Source: WHSM01 sp050701635 (GTDB taxonomy: Bacteria; Actinomycetota; Actinomycetes; Mycobacteriales; Micromonosporaceae). From it: a stretch of 22,879 bases of DNA. The DNA lies in contig JBOGDF010000038.1 of assembly GCA_050701635.1 (NCBI GenBank), positions 1 through 22,879 on the forward strand, read 5' to 3'. Made by a program: the position numbers and the translations under genes. Positions 1 through 8,240 of the stretch are shown piece by piece (positions within the stretch are counted from its first letter, which is position 1; each line of letters opens with the position of its first letter). The notes under the pieces are model-generated. The model had not been told where the DNA came from. It made no database searches and worked only from the letters and a program-made list of their open reading frames with translations.

Positions 1-404
1 GCCCTGCGGGAGGATCGGCCGCGCACCACCGGGTGTTCACCCACCGCCGCAGCCCATCGGGCGGTACGGCGACGAGGATGCGGCAATGCCTGATGGCTGG
101 CATGTCTCGCCGCGAAGGCTCGGTCGATGCACAGGCACGGAGTCAGCGGCCAACCATCTGGACCGCCTCCGCTCCTCCGAGCCACTTCGACACCTCCTGC
201 GTCACGGATCACGACTCCACGAGGTGCCACTGGGATGGCTGACCTCCGTCCTGCGAAGGATCATGGCGAAGATCGCGTTGCCGCCGCGACGTCTCCGGTC
301 TGCCGCCCGTATGCCGTCTTTCTGCCGCGTTGACTGACTGGGTTGCCTGCGTCTGCCTGGCCAGTACGGTGTAGTTGACGCCCGGCCTGGCCTTGGGGTG
401 GTTG
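1..404. other. Left edge, no supported gene
   Basis: No open frame here has a recognisable domain. One plus-strand frame is open from base 2 to a stop at 335-337, so it could in principle be the tail of a gene that starts outside the window, but its composition is Arg/Pro-rich and typical of GC-rich non-coding DNA. The last part presumably carries the promoter of the regulator-like gene starting at 405. I see no clear promoter hexamers. Confidence 0.4.
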
Positions 405-1709
405 ATGGAAACCGAACGGCACAAGACGCTTCTCGGGCTGCTGATTGAGCAGCACCCGTGGACCCAACACGAGTTCATCGAGGCATACAACGAGAAGGCC
501 CGGGAGTTGGATGAGACCACGTCACTGAGTCCTCGCCAGCTGGCAAGGTGGCTCGCTGACGACCTGGCGCGTAGACCACTACCCGCTGCTCGGCGCGTGC
601 TGCGTCACATGTTCGGCCGACCCGCCGAGGAATTGCTGGCACCACCCGACGCGAGCCGGTCGGGTCTGGACCACTCGCAAGCCGAGCAAGACTTGGTCAT
701 GGCCGCCGCTCACGAGTCCCGCGATCACGCCATGGATGCCGCTGCGGTCGACGTGTCACCGATTGCCCTGGAGAACATGTACGACGACATCGTCGGGTTG
801 GCGCGCTGCTACCACACCACGCCACCCACGGAGCTGTTGTCCGAGGCGCTCCGGGTCCGCAACGACGTCTATCGCCTGCTGGAGCAGACCAAGCGCCCGA
901 CCCGCACCTCCGACTTGTACCTGCTAGCGGGCCATGCCTGCGTGTTGATGGCCAGCGCGTCGTTCGACCTCGGTCACCCGAACGCCGCCGAGGGGCAAGC
1001 GCGTGCGGCGTATGCGTACGCCGAGCTTATTGGGTTCGCACCGCTGCGGGCTTGGTGTCGCGGCCTACAGGCTGAGGCTGCGTACTGGACCGGCTCGCCC
1101 CGTCGCGCCCTGACGTTGATCGACTCCGGGCTCGCCGAAGCGCCGCGTGGCACGGCGCGCACGCGGCTGCACAGCATCAAAGCACGGGCGTGGTCTTATC
1201 TCGGCGACGGCGCCGCTGCCCAGGTCGCGGAGTCCGTGCAACTAGCCTCCGCGGCCAGGGACGAGGCCCCAGACTCTGACCGGTTGCACGATGGTGTGGG
1301 CGGGCACTTCTCGTTCGATCCCGCTAGGCAAGCCCGATGTGAAGCCACCACCTACGTCCAACTTGGCCACGGCGCGGAAGCCGCGCAGGCGGCCGAGCGC
1401 GCCCTCGAACTGTACGGGGGTGCCGGGGAGGCCTGGCGGCTGATCGAACTGGAAGTGCACGCCGACCTCGCCGCAGCCCGCCTGCTGGCCGGGGACTTCG
1501 ACGGCGCCGAGGACGCGCTCTCGCCGTTGTGGAGTCTGCCGCCGCACGAACGGCGGGAAGGGCTCACACACCGGGTACGGCAAGCCGGCGCGTTACTCGC
1601 GGGCAACGACTATCGGGAACTCTCCGTGGCCGACAGTCTTGCTGAGCGGATCGAGGACTACGCCGCAACGAGCGTGGTGCGCGCACTGCCGACCGGTACT
1701 GGCCACTGA
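405..1709 (+). CDS. Actinobacterial XRE/TPR-type regulator-like protein
   Basis: This is a soluble 434-residue protein. Residues about 1-85 resemble the degenerate DNA-binding N-terminus of a family often labelled XRE-family transcriptional regulator in streptomycetes: a helical stretch with an LSPRQLARWL segment and then an RRP..ARRVL..MFG pattern. The remainder is Ala/Leu/Glu-rich helical repeat of tetratricopeptide type (for example ALTLIDSGLAEAP and AAQAAERALELYGGAGEAW), usual for ligand or peptide sensing. I chose ATG 405, which has a GGGG stretch 7 bases upstream; an in-frame TTG at 375 would add ten residues and lacks a clear ribosome site. The stop lies six bases before the transporter start, so the two are probably co-transcribed. 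Family membership is inferred from pattern, and the ligand and target genes are unknown. It is probably unrelated to the defence operon. Confidence 0.7.
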   Translation: METERHKTLLGLLIEQHPWTQHEFIEAYNEKARELDETTSLSPRQLARWLADDLARRPLPAARRVLRHMFGRPAEELLAPPDASRSGLDHSQAEQDLVMAAAHESRDHAMDAAAVDVSPIALENMYDDIVGLARCYHTTPPTELLSEALRVRNDVYRLLEQTKRPTRTSDLYLLAGHACVLMASASFDLGHPNAAEGQARAAYAYAELIGFAPLRAWCRGLQAEAAYWTGSPRRALTLIDSGLAEAPRGTARTRLHSIKARAWSYLGDGAAAQVAESVQLASAARDEAPDSDRLHDGVGGHFSFDPARQARCEATTYVQLGHGAEAAQAAERALELYGGAGEAWRLIELEVHADLAAARLLAGDFDGAEDALSPLWSLPPHERREGLTHRVRQAGALLAGNDYRELSVADSLAERIEDYAATSVVRALPTGTGH

Positions 1710-1715
1710 ACAGCC

Positions 1716-2612
1716 GTGACCCGCAGAAGCGCGGCGCTACTCGTGGTCCTCGCCGCGACTTGGGGCGGCGTCTACCCCCTGACCACTATCGCGCTCCGTG
1801 ACTTTCCGCCCGCCTGGGTGGTGCTCGGCCGTGCCGTGTTCGCGGCGATGGTCTTGGTCCCGGCGGCCATCTATGCCGGCGGATTCGGGCCGCTCCGCAG
1901 CCGATGGGGCCGATTGCTGGTGGCCGGGACGGTTCAGGCGGCGATCCCACTCGGCCTTCTGACCGTGGGTCAGCAACATGTCTCCGCGGGCGTCGCTGGC
2001 ATCCTCTCCGCAACGCAACCCCTATTCGTCGTCACGCTCGTCATGACACTCGACCGCATTATCCGACTCCGCGAGTTGCTGGGCGTAGTCGTGGGCCTGG
2101 TCGGCGTGACGTTGCTGTTCCTGGACGAGGTCGGCTCCAGCGCCACCACCATCGCGGGGGGCGTCGCCGTGCTGGCGTCGGCCCTGTTCTTCGCGACGGG
2201 GTCGGTGTACATCCACCGCGTGCTGCCAGACACGTCGCCGGTCGGAATCGCGGCGGCGGCCATGTGCCTGACCGCCCTCGTAGTCGCACCAGTTGCTGCG
2301 GTCGGTCCGTACCCCTCCGCTCCTGGCGTCGCGGAGTGGACGAGCTTGGTTGCACTCGGAGTGATCGGCAACGGCCTCGCGCTTGGGCTCTTCTATGCCC
2401 TCATCCATTGGTCCGGACCAACGCGCGCCGCCCTAGCCTGGTATCTCGCTCCCGGCTTCGCGGTCCTATACGACATCCCTCTCGCCGGGTTACCCGCACT
2501 AGCCGCGGTCGCTGGCCTCATTCTGATCGTCGCCGGATCAGCCATCACCGCCACAGCGCGGCACGAAGCCGAGATGCCACCAGGAAGGTCTAAACGGCAG
2601 CTGACGGGCTAG
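1716..2612 (+). CDS. DMT-superfamily (EamA) permease
   Basis: A 298-residue integral membrane protein with about ten hydrophobic segments in two similar halves, the usual size and layout of EamA/RhaT-type drug/metabolite transporters. Segments visible include an N-terminal helix (ALLVVLAATWGGVYPL), several Gly/Ala/Val-rich helices in the first half, and a second half ending in a helix near 260-280 (LAAVAGLILIVAGSAITA). The start PLTTIALRDFPPAWVVLGR matches the EamA consensus after helix 1. It begins at GTG 1716, six bases after the regulator stop, and ends in a short charged cytoplasmic tail. The substrate cannot be told; relatives export amino acids, metabolites or drugs. Pairing with the TPR protein suggests local control, but I see no operator. 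Confidence 0.88.
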   Translation: MTRRSAALLVVLAATWGGVYPLTTIALRDFPPAWVVLGRAVFAAMVLVPAAIYAGGFGPLRSRWGRLLVAGTVQAAIPLGLLTVGQQHVSAGVAGILSATQPLFVVTLVMTLDRIIRLRELLGVVVGLVGVTLLFLDEVGSSATTIAGGVAVLASALFFATGSVYIHRVLPDTSPVGIAAAAMCLTALVVAPVAAVGPYPSAPGVAEWTSLVALGVIGNGLALGLFYALIHWSGPTRAALAWYLAPGFAVLYDIPLAGLPALAAVAGLILIVAGSAITATARHEAEMPPGRSKRQLTG

Positions 2613-2756
2613 ATCGTCGGGTGCCGTCGTGGAATCGTAGGCCACCGCAGCAGAGCAGGTCGTCATGGACACACGCCACGGACCACCCGGCCGTCCGGGT
2701 CGGTCGTCCACATCTGCTTGCACCGGGCCTTGTCGGGGCCTGTCAGCACCTCCATG

Positions 2757-3090
2757 AACAAACATGTCGATCGTCCTGATCACGTCGAGCTCGGCGTGGT
2801 ACTGGGTGGCGACACGAAGGTGCTTGCCGATTCGCTCATCGAGATGGACTCGCCCAGGCTAGTCAGCGGGGTCGGCCGGGCCGGCTGGCGGGTGTTTCCG
2901 CGCTGGCAGGACTACGCCGACTTGCCGCCGACATCCAGAACAACACACGGACCGGCCCGGCACGACTGGAGTCCTTCCACGGCCCGAACAGGGAGGTCGG
3001 CGCCTTCATCGACTACGGCGAGGAGGCCAGGTCGCCGCCCGGCACGCCGATCAAGCTGACGCTGCCACCCGACGGCGGGGGTAGCGATGG
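2757..3090 (+). pseudogene. Coding-like fragment, probably frameshifted, unknown
   Basis: Two overlapping plus-strand frames read like protein only in part. The upstream frame (from ATG 2754-2756) gives an acidic/hydrophobic segment up to about 2920. A second frame from about 2905 continues with LAADIQNNTRTGPARLESF and then VGAFIDYGEEARSPPGTPI, which looks like true coding sequence rather than GC-rich noise. A single frameshift near 2910-2925 would join them. I do not recognise the family. It may be a decayed accessory gene. Confidence is low because no domain supports it. Confidence 0.22.
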
Positions 3091-3209
3091 TTCCGCTGCC
3101 TCTGCCCGGCCGGCGGTCAACTCGCCCCGGCGGTGCTCGTCGGCACATCCAACGCCGCGACCTCCGCCAACAGCGTGGCGCGCTGGCCGTCCAGGTACGC
3201 CTCGCGCGT

Positions 3210-3640
3210 CCTATCAGGCGCGCGCTCTCGTGCTGTCACTGGCAGCGGCCAGGTCTGTGGTTTGATCGTTCGTCAACGCCGGCTCCTTCCTGCTCGGCTG
3301 CCTTGGATGTTCGGGTGCGAGACGCGGCGGGTCACACACAACCTGCCCGCGGCTGGCCTGCTGGCGTGTGGCTTCCGCGCGCGGTGGCCTCAGCGCCTCC
3401 AACTGTGTCGGCCCCGCCATCCAGAACTGCGCCAGCTGGCCGCGCCGCAACTGGTCGGCGCCACCGGTGAAGCCCTGCTCGGCCAGCCTGCCGACCATCC
3501 TGCGCAAAGCCCAGCAGGTAGGCAGCGAGCGAGCGCGGCGCGTCAACGCTGCCGTGCGGGTGGATCAGCTCCACCAGGCCGGCCGTGTACTGGCTGGCAC
3601 CTACCGAGTAGCTCGCGTAGCTCTCGCGCCAACGTCGATT
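3210..3640 (-). pseudogene. Remnant resembling an actinobacterial integrase N-terminus
   Basis: Two adjacent minus-strand frames join into one plausible protein across a shift near 3500. The first reads YSVGASQYTAGLVELIHPHG and then SLAAYLLGFAQ; the second continues RMVGRLAEQGFTGGADQLRR and then GQLAQFWMAGPTQLEAL. This order (a LLGF motif, then a GFTGGA turn, then a QL..FWM helix) resembles from memory the N-terminal arm-binding region of a group of actinobacterial tyrosine recombinases. The catalytic domain with its R..HxxR..Y residues is absent, so it is at best a broken fragment. If correct it marks a past integration event just left of the operon. An unrelated HTH-like protein is the alternative. 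Confidence 0.33.
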
Positions 3641-3703
3641 TGTCGGTGGCCACGGGTACGGTGCCGCGGACCCAACCGGTTCCCGCCCAGGGAGGCGAAC
3701 GCC

Positions 3704-3859
3704 GTGGAACAGCCGACCGTGGCACGTGAGCAGTTCTTCGACCTGAACATCGAGAAGGTGCTCGAGCACTGGCCGATCCCATTCGCCGTGCGTGAGCTGA
3801 TCGCCAATGCGCTCGACGAACACCTCATCACCGGCACCCAGGAACGTCACGTTGCGTAA
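3704..3859 (+). pseudogene. Truncated GHKL-type ATPase N-terminus
   Basis: A 51-codon frame starts at GTG 3704 with a GGAGG ribosome site at 3691-3695 and stops at TAA 3857-3859. It contains the N-box of HSP90/histidine-kinase/MORC-type ATPases: VRELIANALDE, with the invariant E31, N35 and D38 spacing, preceded by the IEKVLEHWPIPFA helix. The following G1 box (DxGxG), the lid and the rest of the ATP pocket are missing, and I cannot find them in any frame before 4054. The ribosome site and start are intact, so a short peptide could still be made, but it could not bind ATP by itself. Full-length relatives are single-protein ATPases frequently found in restriction and defence neighbourhoods. I read this as a broken gene cut by a deletion or insertion around 3840-3860. 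Confidence 0.55.
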
Positions 3860-4053
3860 CCTGGTTCATTCCCGACCGCGCATTCTGTCGCTCGTTAGCG
3901 GAGCCAGGTGCGCGCCGTAGCCGTGTACCTCGGATCGCGCTACCGCCACAACGTGCCACCAGAATAGGATGAGAGCCCGTTGAGGAGGCGCGGTGCTAGG
4001 TGCACGCTGATGCCGGGCCACGCGTGGGAGGCTGAAGACGGAAGGGTGCGCGG
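3860..4053 (+). promoter_or_regulatory. Leader region of the defence operon
   Basis: This is the only non-coding gap ahead of the kinase gene and should hold the operon promoter. TAGGAT at 3965-3970 fits the actinomycete -10 consensus TANNNT; I find no good -35 at 16-19 bases upstream. A strong AGGAGG lies at 3983-3988, four bases ahead of GTG 3993, which opens a five-codon frame ending in TGA at 4008-4010. The kinase itself uses a separate site, GAAGG at 4041-4045, eight bases ahead of ATG 4054. The mini-frame may be a leader peptide or a chance hit. Promoter placement is a guess from motif only. Confidence 0.3.
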
Positions 4054-5193
4054 ATGGGGCCGTGGCAGCCCTTACATACTGGAGACCCCGAACACTGTGG
4101 AGGCTTTCGCCTCACGCACCGGCTGGGCGACGGCGGCTTCGGGACCGTGTTCCTGGGTTTCAGGCCGGACGTCTCGGTGCCTGTCGCGGTCAAGGTATTC
4201 AGGTCGGAGTACGCCGGCTCTGAGCTGTGGCGTCGGCGGTTCCTGCGCGAGATCGAACTGATCAAGGAGATGGCCGGGGTACACACGGCCGCGTTGGTGG
4301 ATTCTGGCGGACGCGATACGCCCCCGTGGCTCGCGACGCGCTACGTTCACGCGCCGTCACTTGACCGGCTGGTCCACCTGTACGGTGCGTTCGATCACTT
4401 GTGCGCGTGGTGGCTAGCGACAGGCATCGGCGAGGCTTTGGCCGAGATCCATGCCAAGGGAATCCTGCATCGCGATCTCAAGCCACAGAACATACTGGTC
4501 GAGCAGACCGGAGTGAAGATCATCGATTTCGGGATCTCTCGCTTCACTAGCGGCCCGGGGTTGACGGCCGATTCCACGTTCTTCGGTACACACCAGTACA
4601 CCGCGAACGAGCATCTCTTGGATCCGCGGGAGGCGAGCGAGAAGTCGGATGTATTCGCGCTTGGCGCGGTGCTGGTGTACGCGACGACCGGACGGACGCC
4701 GTTCCAGGGCATCCCGCCGAGCGAACGTCTGGCGGGTCGGCCGCCGAACCTCGACGGTGTGCCGGATGAGCTCTACGACCTCGTGGAGTCTTGTTTGGCT
4801 ACCAACGCCGAGCATCGGCCGACGGCACTGACTGTGTTCCGCACGGCGCTGGGCCATCTGGCCGACTTCGCGGTCCCGCTTGCCAGCGAGACCGGGTTGC
4901 CCTTGCCGCCGGAGATCCGCGACTTCCTCGATGAGTGGCGCGCGGTCCCTATCCCAGTACCGGAGCTGGCCGTGGCGGCGAGCGGCAGTGCCGAACTGGG
5001 CTCCACCGGCTCGCCCCGGTCCGGCGGTGCCAGCGCCACCGGGCCCGCACGAACCCCCGAAGCTCGCCCTGGGAAGCGGCCGAATCCGGCATTTGACGCA
5101 GCCTGGTTGTCGCGGTGGCGGAGCGCGGCGGAGCGCCGTCGCGACCGCTACGGTGGCCGACGCGGCCCTGACGGAGCTACCGATTCGAAATAG
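4054..5193 (+). CDS. Soluble Hanks-type Ser/Thr protein kinase
   Basis: 379 residues, with a complete eukaryotic-like kinase domain at about 16-270: Gly-loop GDGGFGTV (25-32), VAVK with catalytic Lys47, alpha-C Glu66, catalytic loop HRDLKPQN (139-146, Asp141), DFG (158-160), and a diverged activation-segment end (TANEH where APE is usual). All residues needed for phosphotransfer are present. The C-terminal 100 residues are a Pro/Gly/Ser-rich linker and a basic tail (SRWRSAAERRRDRYGGRR); there are no membrane segments and no PASTA repeats, unlike housekeeping PknB-type receptors. The basic tail could contact DNA or a partner. The start is ATG 4054 with GAAGG eight bases upstream; an in-frame stop at 4033-4035 prevents extension. 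It is first in the operon, 38 bases before the helicase. By analogy to PglW of the Streptomyces Pgl system it may phosphorylate other members on infection; that is inference. Confidence 0.9.
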   Translation: MGPWQPLHTGDPEHCGGFRLTHRLGDGGFGTVFLGFRPDVSVPVAVKVFRSEYAGSELWRRRFLREIELIKEMAGVHTAALVDSGGRDTPPWLATRYVHAPSLDRLVHLYGAFDHLCAWWLATGIGEALAEIHAKGILHRDLKPQNILVEQTGVKIIDFGISRFTSGPGLTADSTFFGTHQYTANEHLLDPREASEKSDVFALGAVLVYATTGRTPFQGIPPSERLAGRPPNLDGVPDELYDLVESCLATNAEHRPTALTVFRTALGHLADFAVPLASETGLPLPPEIRDFLDEWRAVPIPVPELAVAASGSAELGSTGSPRSGGASATGPARTPEARPGKRPNPAFDAAWLSRWRSAAERRRDRYGGRRGPDGATDSK

Positions 5194-5231
5194 CGTGTTT
5201 GCGGCAACATGATCTCTGATGGGATGGCTTG

Positions 5232-8200
5232 ATGAGTGGCACGGCGGCCGGTACGAGCCAGCGGTTCGCCTCGGGCATGACCGTACTCGCCCGAGATGAG
5301 GAGTGGCTGGTCACCGAGGTCAGGGAGACCGACCACGACGGCACCCGCTTGGTCGTGACTGGTGTCTCCCCTTTGGTTCGAGACCAGACTGCGGTGTTCT
5401 TTCACTCCCCAGGTCGCCTCGACCGCGTGGAGCCGCTATTCGCCGAGGACACTGAGCTGATCAAGGATGCCAGCCCGGGCTTTCGTCGATCGCGACTGTT
5501 CATCGAGGCGCTGTTGCGCAAGACGCCGCTGCCCCAGGGCGAGCCACGGCTTGCCTCGGTCGGCACGCACCTGGCCGACGACCTGCTGTATCAGCGCGAA
5601 CCGGCGCGGCGGGCGCTCGAAAACCTTCGCCCCCGCCTGTTGATCGCCGACGCCGTCGGCCTGGGCAAGACGTTGGAGATCGGGCTGCTGCTGTCGGAGT
5701 TGATCCGGCGCGGCCGAGGCGACCGAGTTCTGGTGGTGACCCCCCGGCACATCCTGGAGCAGTTCCAGCACGAGCTATGGACGCGGTTCGCGATCCCGCT
5801 GGTCCGCCTGGACACGTCCGGCATCGCCCGGATGCAGCAGCGTCTGCCCGCCGGCCGTAACCCCTTCGATTACTACAAACGCGTGATCGCATCGATCGAT
5901 ACGCTGAAGAGCGCTCGCTACCGTGAGCAGTTGCGCCGGGTGGGGTGGGACGCAGTCGTGATGGACGAATCCCACAAGCTGATCAGTAAGACCGCCCTGA
6001 ACAACCAGCTCGCCCGCGTACTCGCGCCGACGACGCATGCATTCATCCTGGCGTCGGCCACGCCGCACAACGGCGACGACGAGTCGTTCAATGAGCTGAT
6101 CAGCCTGATCGACCCGACTGCGATTGTGGACGTGAAGAAACGCGCGGGCAAGGACGAGCTTCGGCATCTATATGTGCGCCGGCACAAGATGAGCTCCGAT
6201 GTCGCTGCGCAAATAGGCACCCAATGGGCTGATCGCGCCCGGCCGCTGTTCGTCGACTGCCCAGCGACACCGCCGGAGGAGGCGGTTCTCGATGAGTTGT
6301 ACTCCACCTGGATACGGCCCGCCGAGGGGCGGAGCGCGCCGATCGGCGGCAGGGGCAGCCGGCTGTTTCCGGTTACCTTGCTCAAGGCGTTCCTGTCCTC
6401 CCACGCGGCACTGCTGGAAACCATCGATGCGCGTATCGACCGGATCCAGGCGGCCACCGAGCGGACCGACGAACGTGAAGCCCTGCAACGGTTACAGCGT
6501 CTCGCCGGACAGATCACCGTTGCCGATTCGGCCAAGCTGACCGCATTGGTCGCCACCCTGCGCGCGGTCGGGGTTGGTCCGGGCACGCCGACTCGAGTGG
6601 TGATCTTCTCGGAGCGACGACGGACCATCGACTTCCTTTATAGCCAACTACCGGGCCGGCTCGGATTCACCCAGCCGGAGCGGGAACGGCAAGCAGAGAA
6701 GGGCGTCACCGGTCCTGTGCGGATCCTGCACGGCGGCCAGTCCGACGACGCCCAGCAACGCATCGTCAAAGACTTCGCCCTCGAGACGAGCGATGTGCGG
6801 GTCCTGCTGACCAGCGACATCGCCGCTGAGGGCGTGAACCTGCATCGCCAGTGCCACCAACTGATCCACTACGACATCCCGTGGTCGCTAATCACGATCG
6901 AACAGCGCAACGGCCGCATCGACCGATACGGGCAGCGCACCTCTCCGCAGATCCACGTCTTGCTGCACCGCTCGGCGAACGCCGACCACGAGGCTGACGA
7001 GTCGGTATCGAAGATACTCACGAGGAAGGAAGACGCCGCCCACCGCACCCTCGGTCAGGCCGCCGCCTTGATGGGCCTGCGCGATGAGGAACAGGAGCAG
7101 GCCAGCATCGAGCAGGCGTTCCTCGACGGCCGGGACGTCGGCGACGTCGTGCCAGACCAGCCGGCCGACGTGGACGACATCTTCATGGCCGGTGGCTCGT
7201 TCGACATCGACGATGCGGACGCCGCACCGGATACCGCAGGTCCATCGGACGACACTCTGAGCCAACCGCGACTGTTCGGTTCTACGCGCGAGTTTGTTGA
7301 AGACGCACTCGCCGAAGCGTACGAAGACCCAGCCAACACCATCGGTTTGAGATGGCTCGATCCCACCGACTACCCGGACACGTTCGAGTTCGAACTCGAC
7401 CGCGACGCGCACAGGCTCTCAGACCTGCAACGCCGGTTGAAGGTTCTGCCCCAGTCATACCTTGACGAGCGGCAGGTCCTGGAAAAGCTCACACTCACCC
7501 TGTCCGCCGGCGTGGCGAACCAACGGCTGGAACTGGCGCGCAAGAACAGCGGCGAGAAGCCCAAGCGAAGAGGTGCCGCCAGCAAGGGAGAGAAGTACGA
7601 GGAGTCCGGCTGGCCTGACATTTCTTTCCTTACCGACCAGCACCCGGTCATCGAGTGGCTGGTGGACAAGGTGCTAGCCCGCAGAGCGGCGGACAGCACG
7701 GTCGCCAAACGGCTGACCGCCCCTGTCATCGCCGCCGAGGTCCCAGAACCGGTGTTTCTGCTCAACGGGCGCTACTCCAACAAGCAGGGCAAGCCCACCG
7801 TCATGGCCTGGATGGCACTACGCAGCCTGCTGGACGGGCTGACCGTCGACCACAGGGACTTCGTCCAGGTGCTGCACGACGCGAAGGTCAACCGCGAGAT
7901 GCGGCTGCGCGACGTCGGCGATCTGTCCGAGCTCAACGCCCTCGTCCCACATGCTGTCGAAGCCGCACGCCAAGAGATGCGCAGACGGCGCGAGGCCGAG
8001 GAAGACCGGCTCATGGCACCCCTCGCTGAGTACGAGCAGCGGCTGCATCGCTGGGAGAAGGCGAAGATGTTCCGCTACGAACAGCTCACCCTCCCTGCCA
8101 TGCGCCGCCGGGAGGAACGGAAGGTCGAGAACACCGCCGTCGCGCTCAAGAAATTGATCGACGAACTCAGCACCGACGGGGACCCCATGATCCGCCTGGT

Positions 8201-8240
8201 CGGCGTACTAGTACCTGGGATGACGGCGAAGGAAGCGTGA
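5232..8240 (+). CDS. drmD: SNF2/RapA-like SF2 helicase, DrmD-like
   Basis: 1002 residues from ATG 5232 (an in-frame TTG at 5229 would add one). The N-terminus has a RapA-like beta segment (FASGMTVLARDEEWLVTEV). The SNF2 ATPase motifs are complete: Walker A DAVGLGKT (140-147), motif II DESH (245-248), motif III SATPHN (275-280), motif V SDIAAEGVNL near 530, and motif VI QRNGRIDRYGQ (558-568). The last 400 residues are charged and helical, with a likely coiled coil near 910-980 (EAARQEMRRRREAEEDRL). Size, architecture and position directly ahead of the methylase match DrmD, the marker of class 1 DISARM, so I use that symbol at homology level. The expected role is ATP-driven translocation on duplex DNA to recognise or remodel invading DNA. 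A transcription-recycling RapA is the alternative, disfavoured by context. Confidence 0.85.
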   Translation: MSGTAAGTSQRFASGMTVLARDEEWLVTEVRETDHDGTRLVVTGVSPLVRDQTAVFFHSPGRLDRVEPLFAEDTELIKDASPGFRRSRLFIEALLRKTPLPQGEPRLASVGTHLADDLLYQREPARRALENLRPRLLIADAVGLGKTLEIGLLLSELIRRGRGDRVLVVTPRHILEQFQHELWTRFAIPLVRLDTSGIARMQQRLPAGRNPFDYYKRVIASIDTLKSARYREQLRRVGWDAVVMDESHKLISKTALNNQLARVLAPTTHAFILASATPHNGDDESFNELISLIDPTAIVDVKKRAGKDELRHLYVRRHKMSSDVAAQIGTQWADRARPLFVDCPATPPEEAVLDELYSTWIRPAEGRSAPIGGRGSRLFPVTLLKAFLSSHAALLETIDARIDRIQAATERTDEREALQRLQRLAGQITVADSAKLTALVATLRAVGVGPGTPTRVVIFSERRRTIDFLYSQLPGRLGFTQPERERQAEKGVTGPVRILHGGQSDDAQQRIVKDFALETSDVRVLLTSDIAAEGVNLHRQCHQLIHYDIPWSLITIEQRNGRIDRYGQRTSPQIHVLLHRSANADHEADESVSKILTRKEDAAHRTLGQAAALMGLRDEEQEQASIEQAFLDGRDVGDVVPDQPADVDDIFMAGGSFDIDDADAAPDTAGPSDDTLSQPRLFGSTREFVEDALAEAYEDPANTIGLRWLDPTDYPDTFEFELDRDAHRLSDLQRRLKVLPQSYLDERQVLEKLTLTLSAGVANQRLELARKNSGEKPKRRGAASKGEKYEESGWPDISFLTDQHPVIEWLVDKVLARRAADSTVAKRLTAPVIAAEVPEPVFLLNGRYSNKQGKPTVMAWMALRSLLDGLTVDHRDFVQVLHDAKVNREMRLRDVGDLSELNALVPHAVEAARQEMRRRREAEEDRLMAPLAEYEQRLHRWEKAKMFRYEQLTLPAMRRREERKVENTAVALKKLIDELSTDGDPMIRLVGVLVPGMTAKEA

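Larger units (their letters stand above)
2613..3703. other. Degenerate intergenic stretch with gene fragments
   Basis: About 1.1 kb without an intact recognisable gene. It holds a coding-like plus-strand fragment at about 2760-3090 and a frameshifted minus-strand remnant at about 3210-3640, both listed separately. A 30-codon minus-strand frame at 2663-2755 has a protein-like composition (MEVLTGPDKARCKQMW at its start) but no ribosome site, so I do not call it a gene. No terminal repeats, tRNA or intact transposase are visible. The picture is of a decayed junction between the chromosomal pair on the left and the defence operon on the right. Confidence 0.5.

Noticed and set aside
2..337. Open plus-strand frame from the left edge
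   Set aside because: No domain, no ribosome site for internal starts, and Arg/Pro-rich composition; cannot be told apart from non-coding DNA.
1904..2593. 229-codon plus-strand frame overlapping the transporter
   Set aside because: Arg/Gly/Pro-rich shadow of the EamA gene; the real frame has ten membrane segments.
2663..2755. 30-codon minus-strand frame
   Set aside because: Protein-like composition but no ribosome site and no recognised family; it may be debris of a larger gene.
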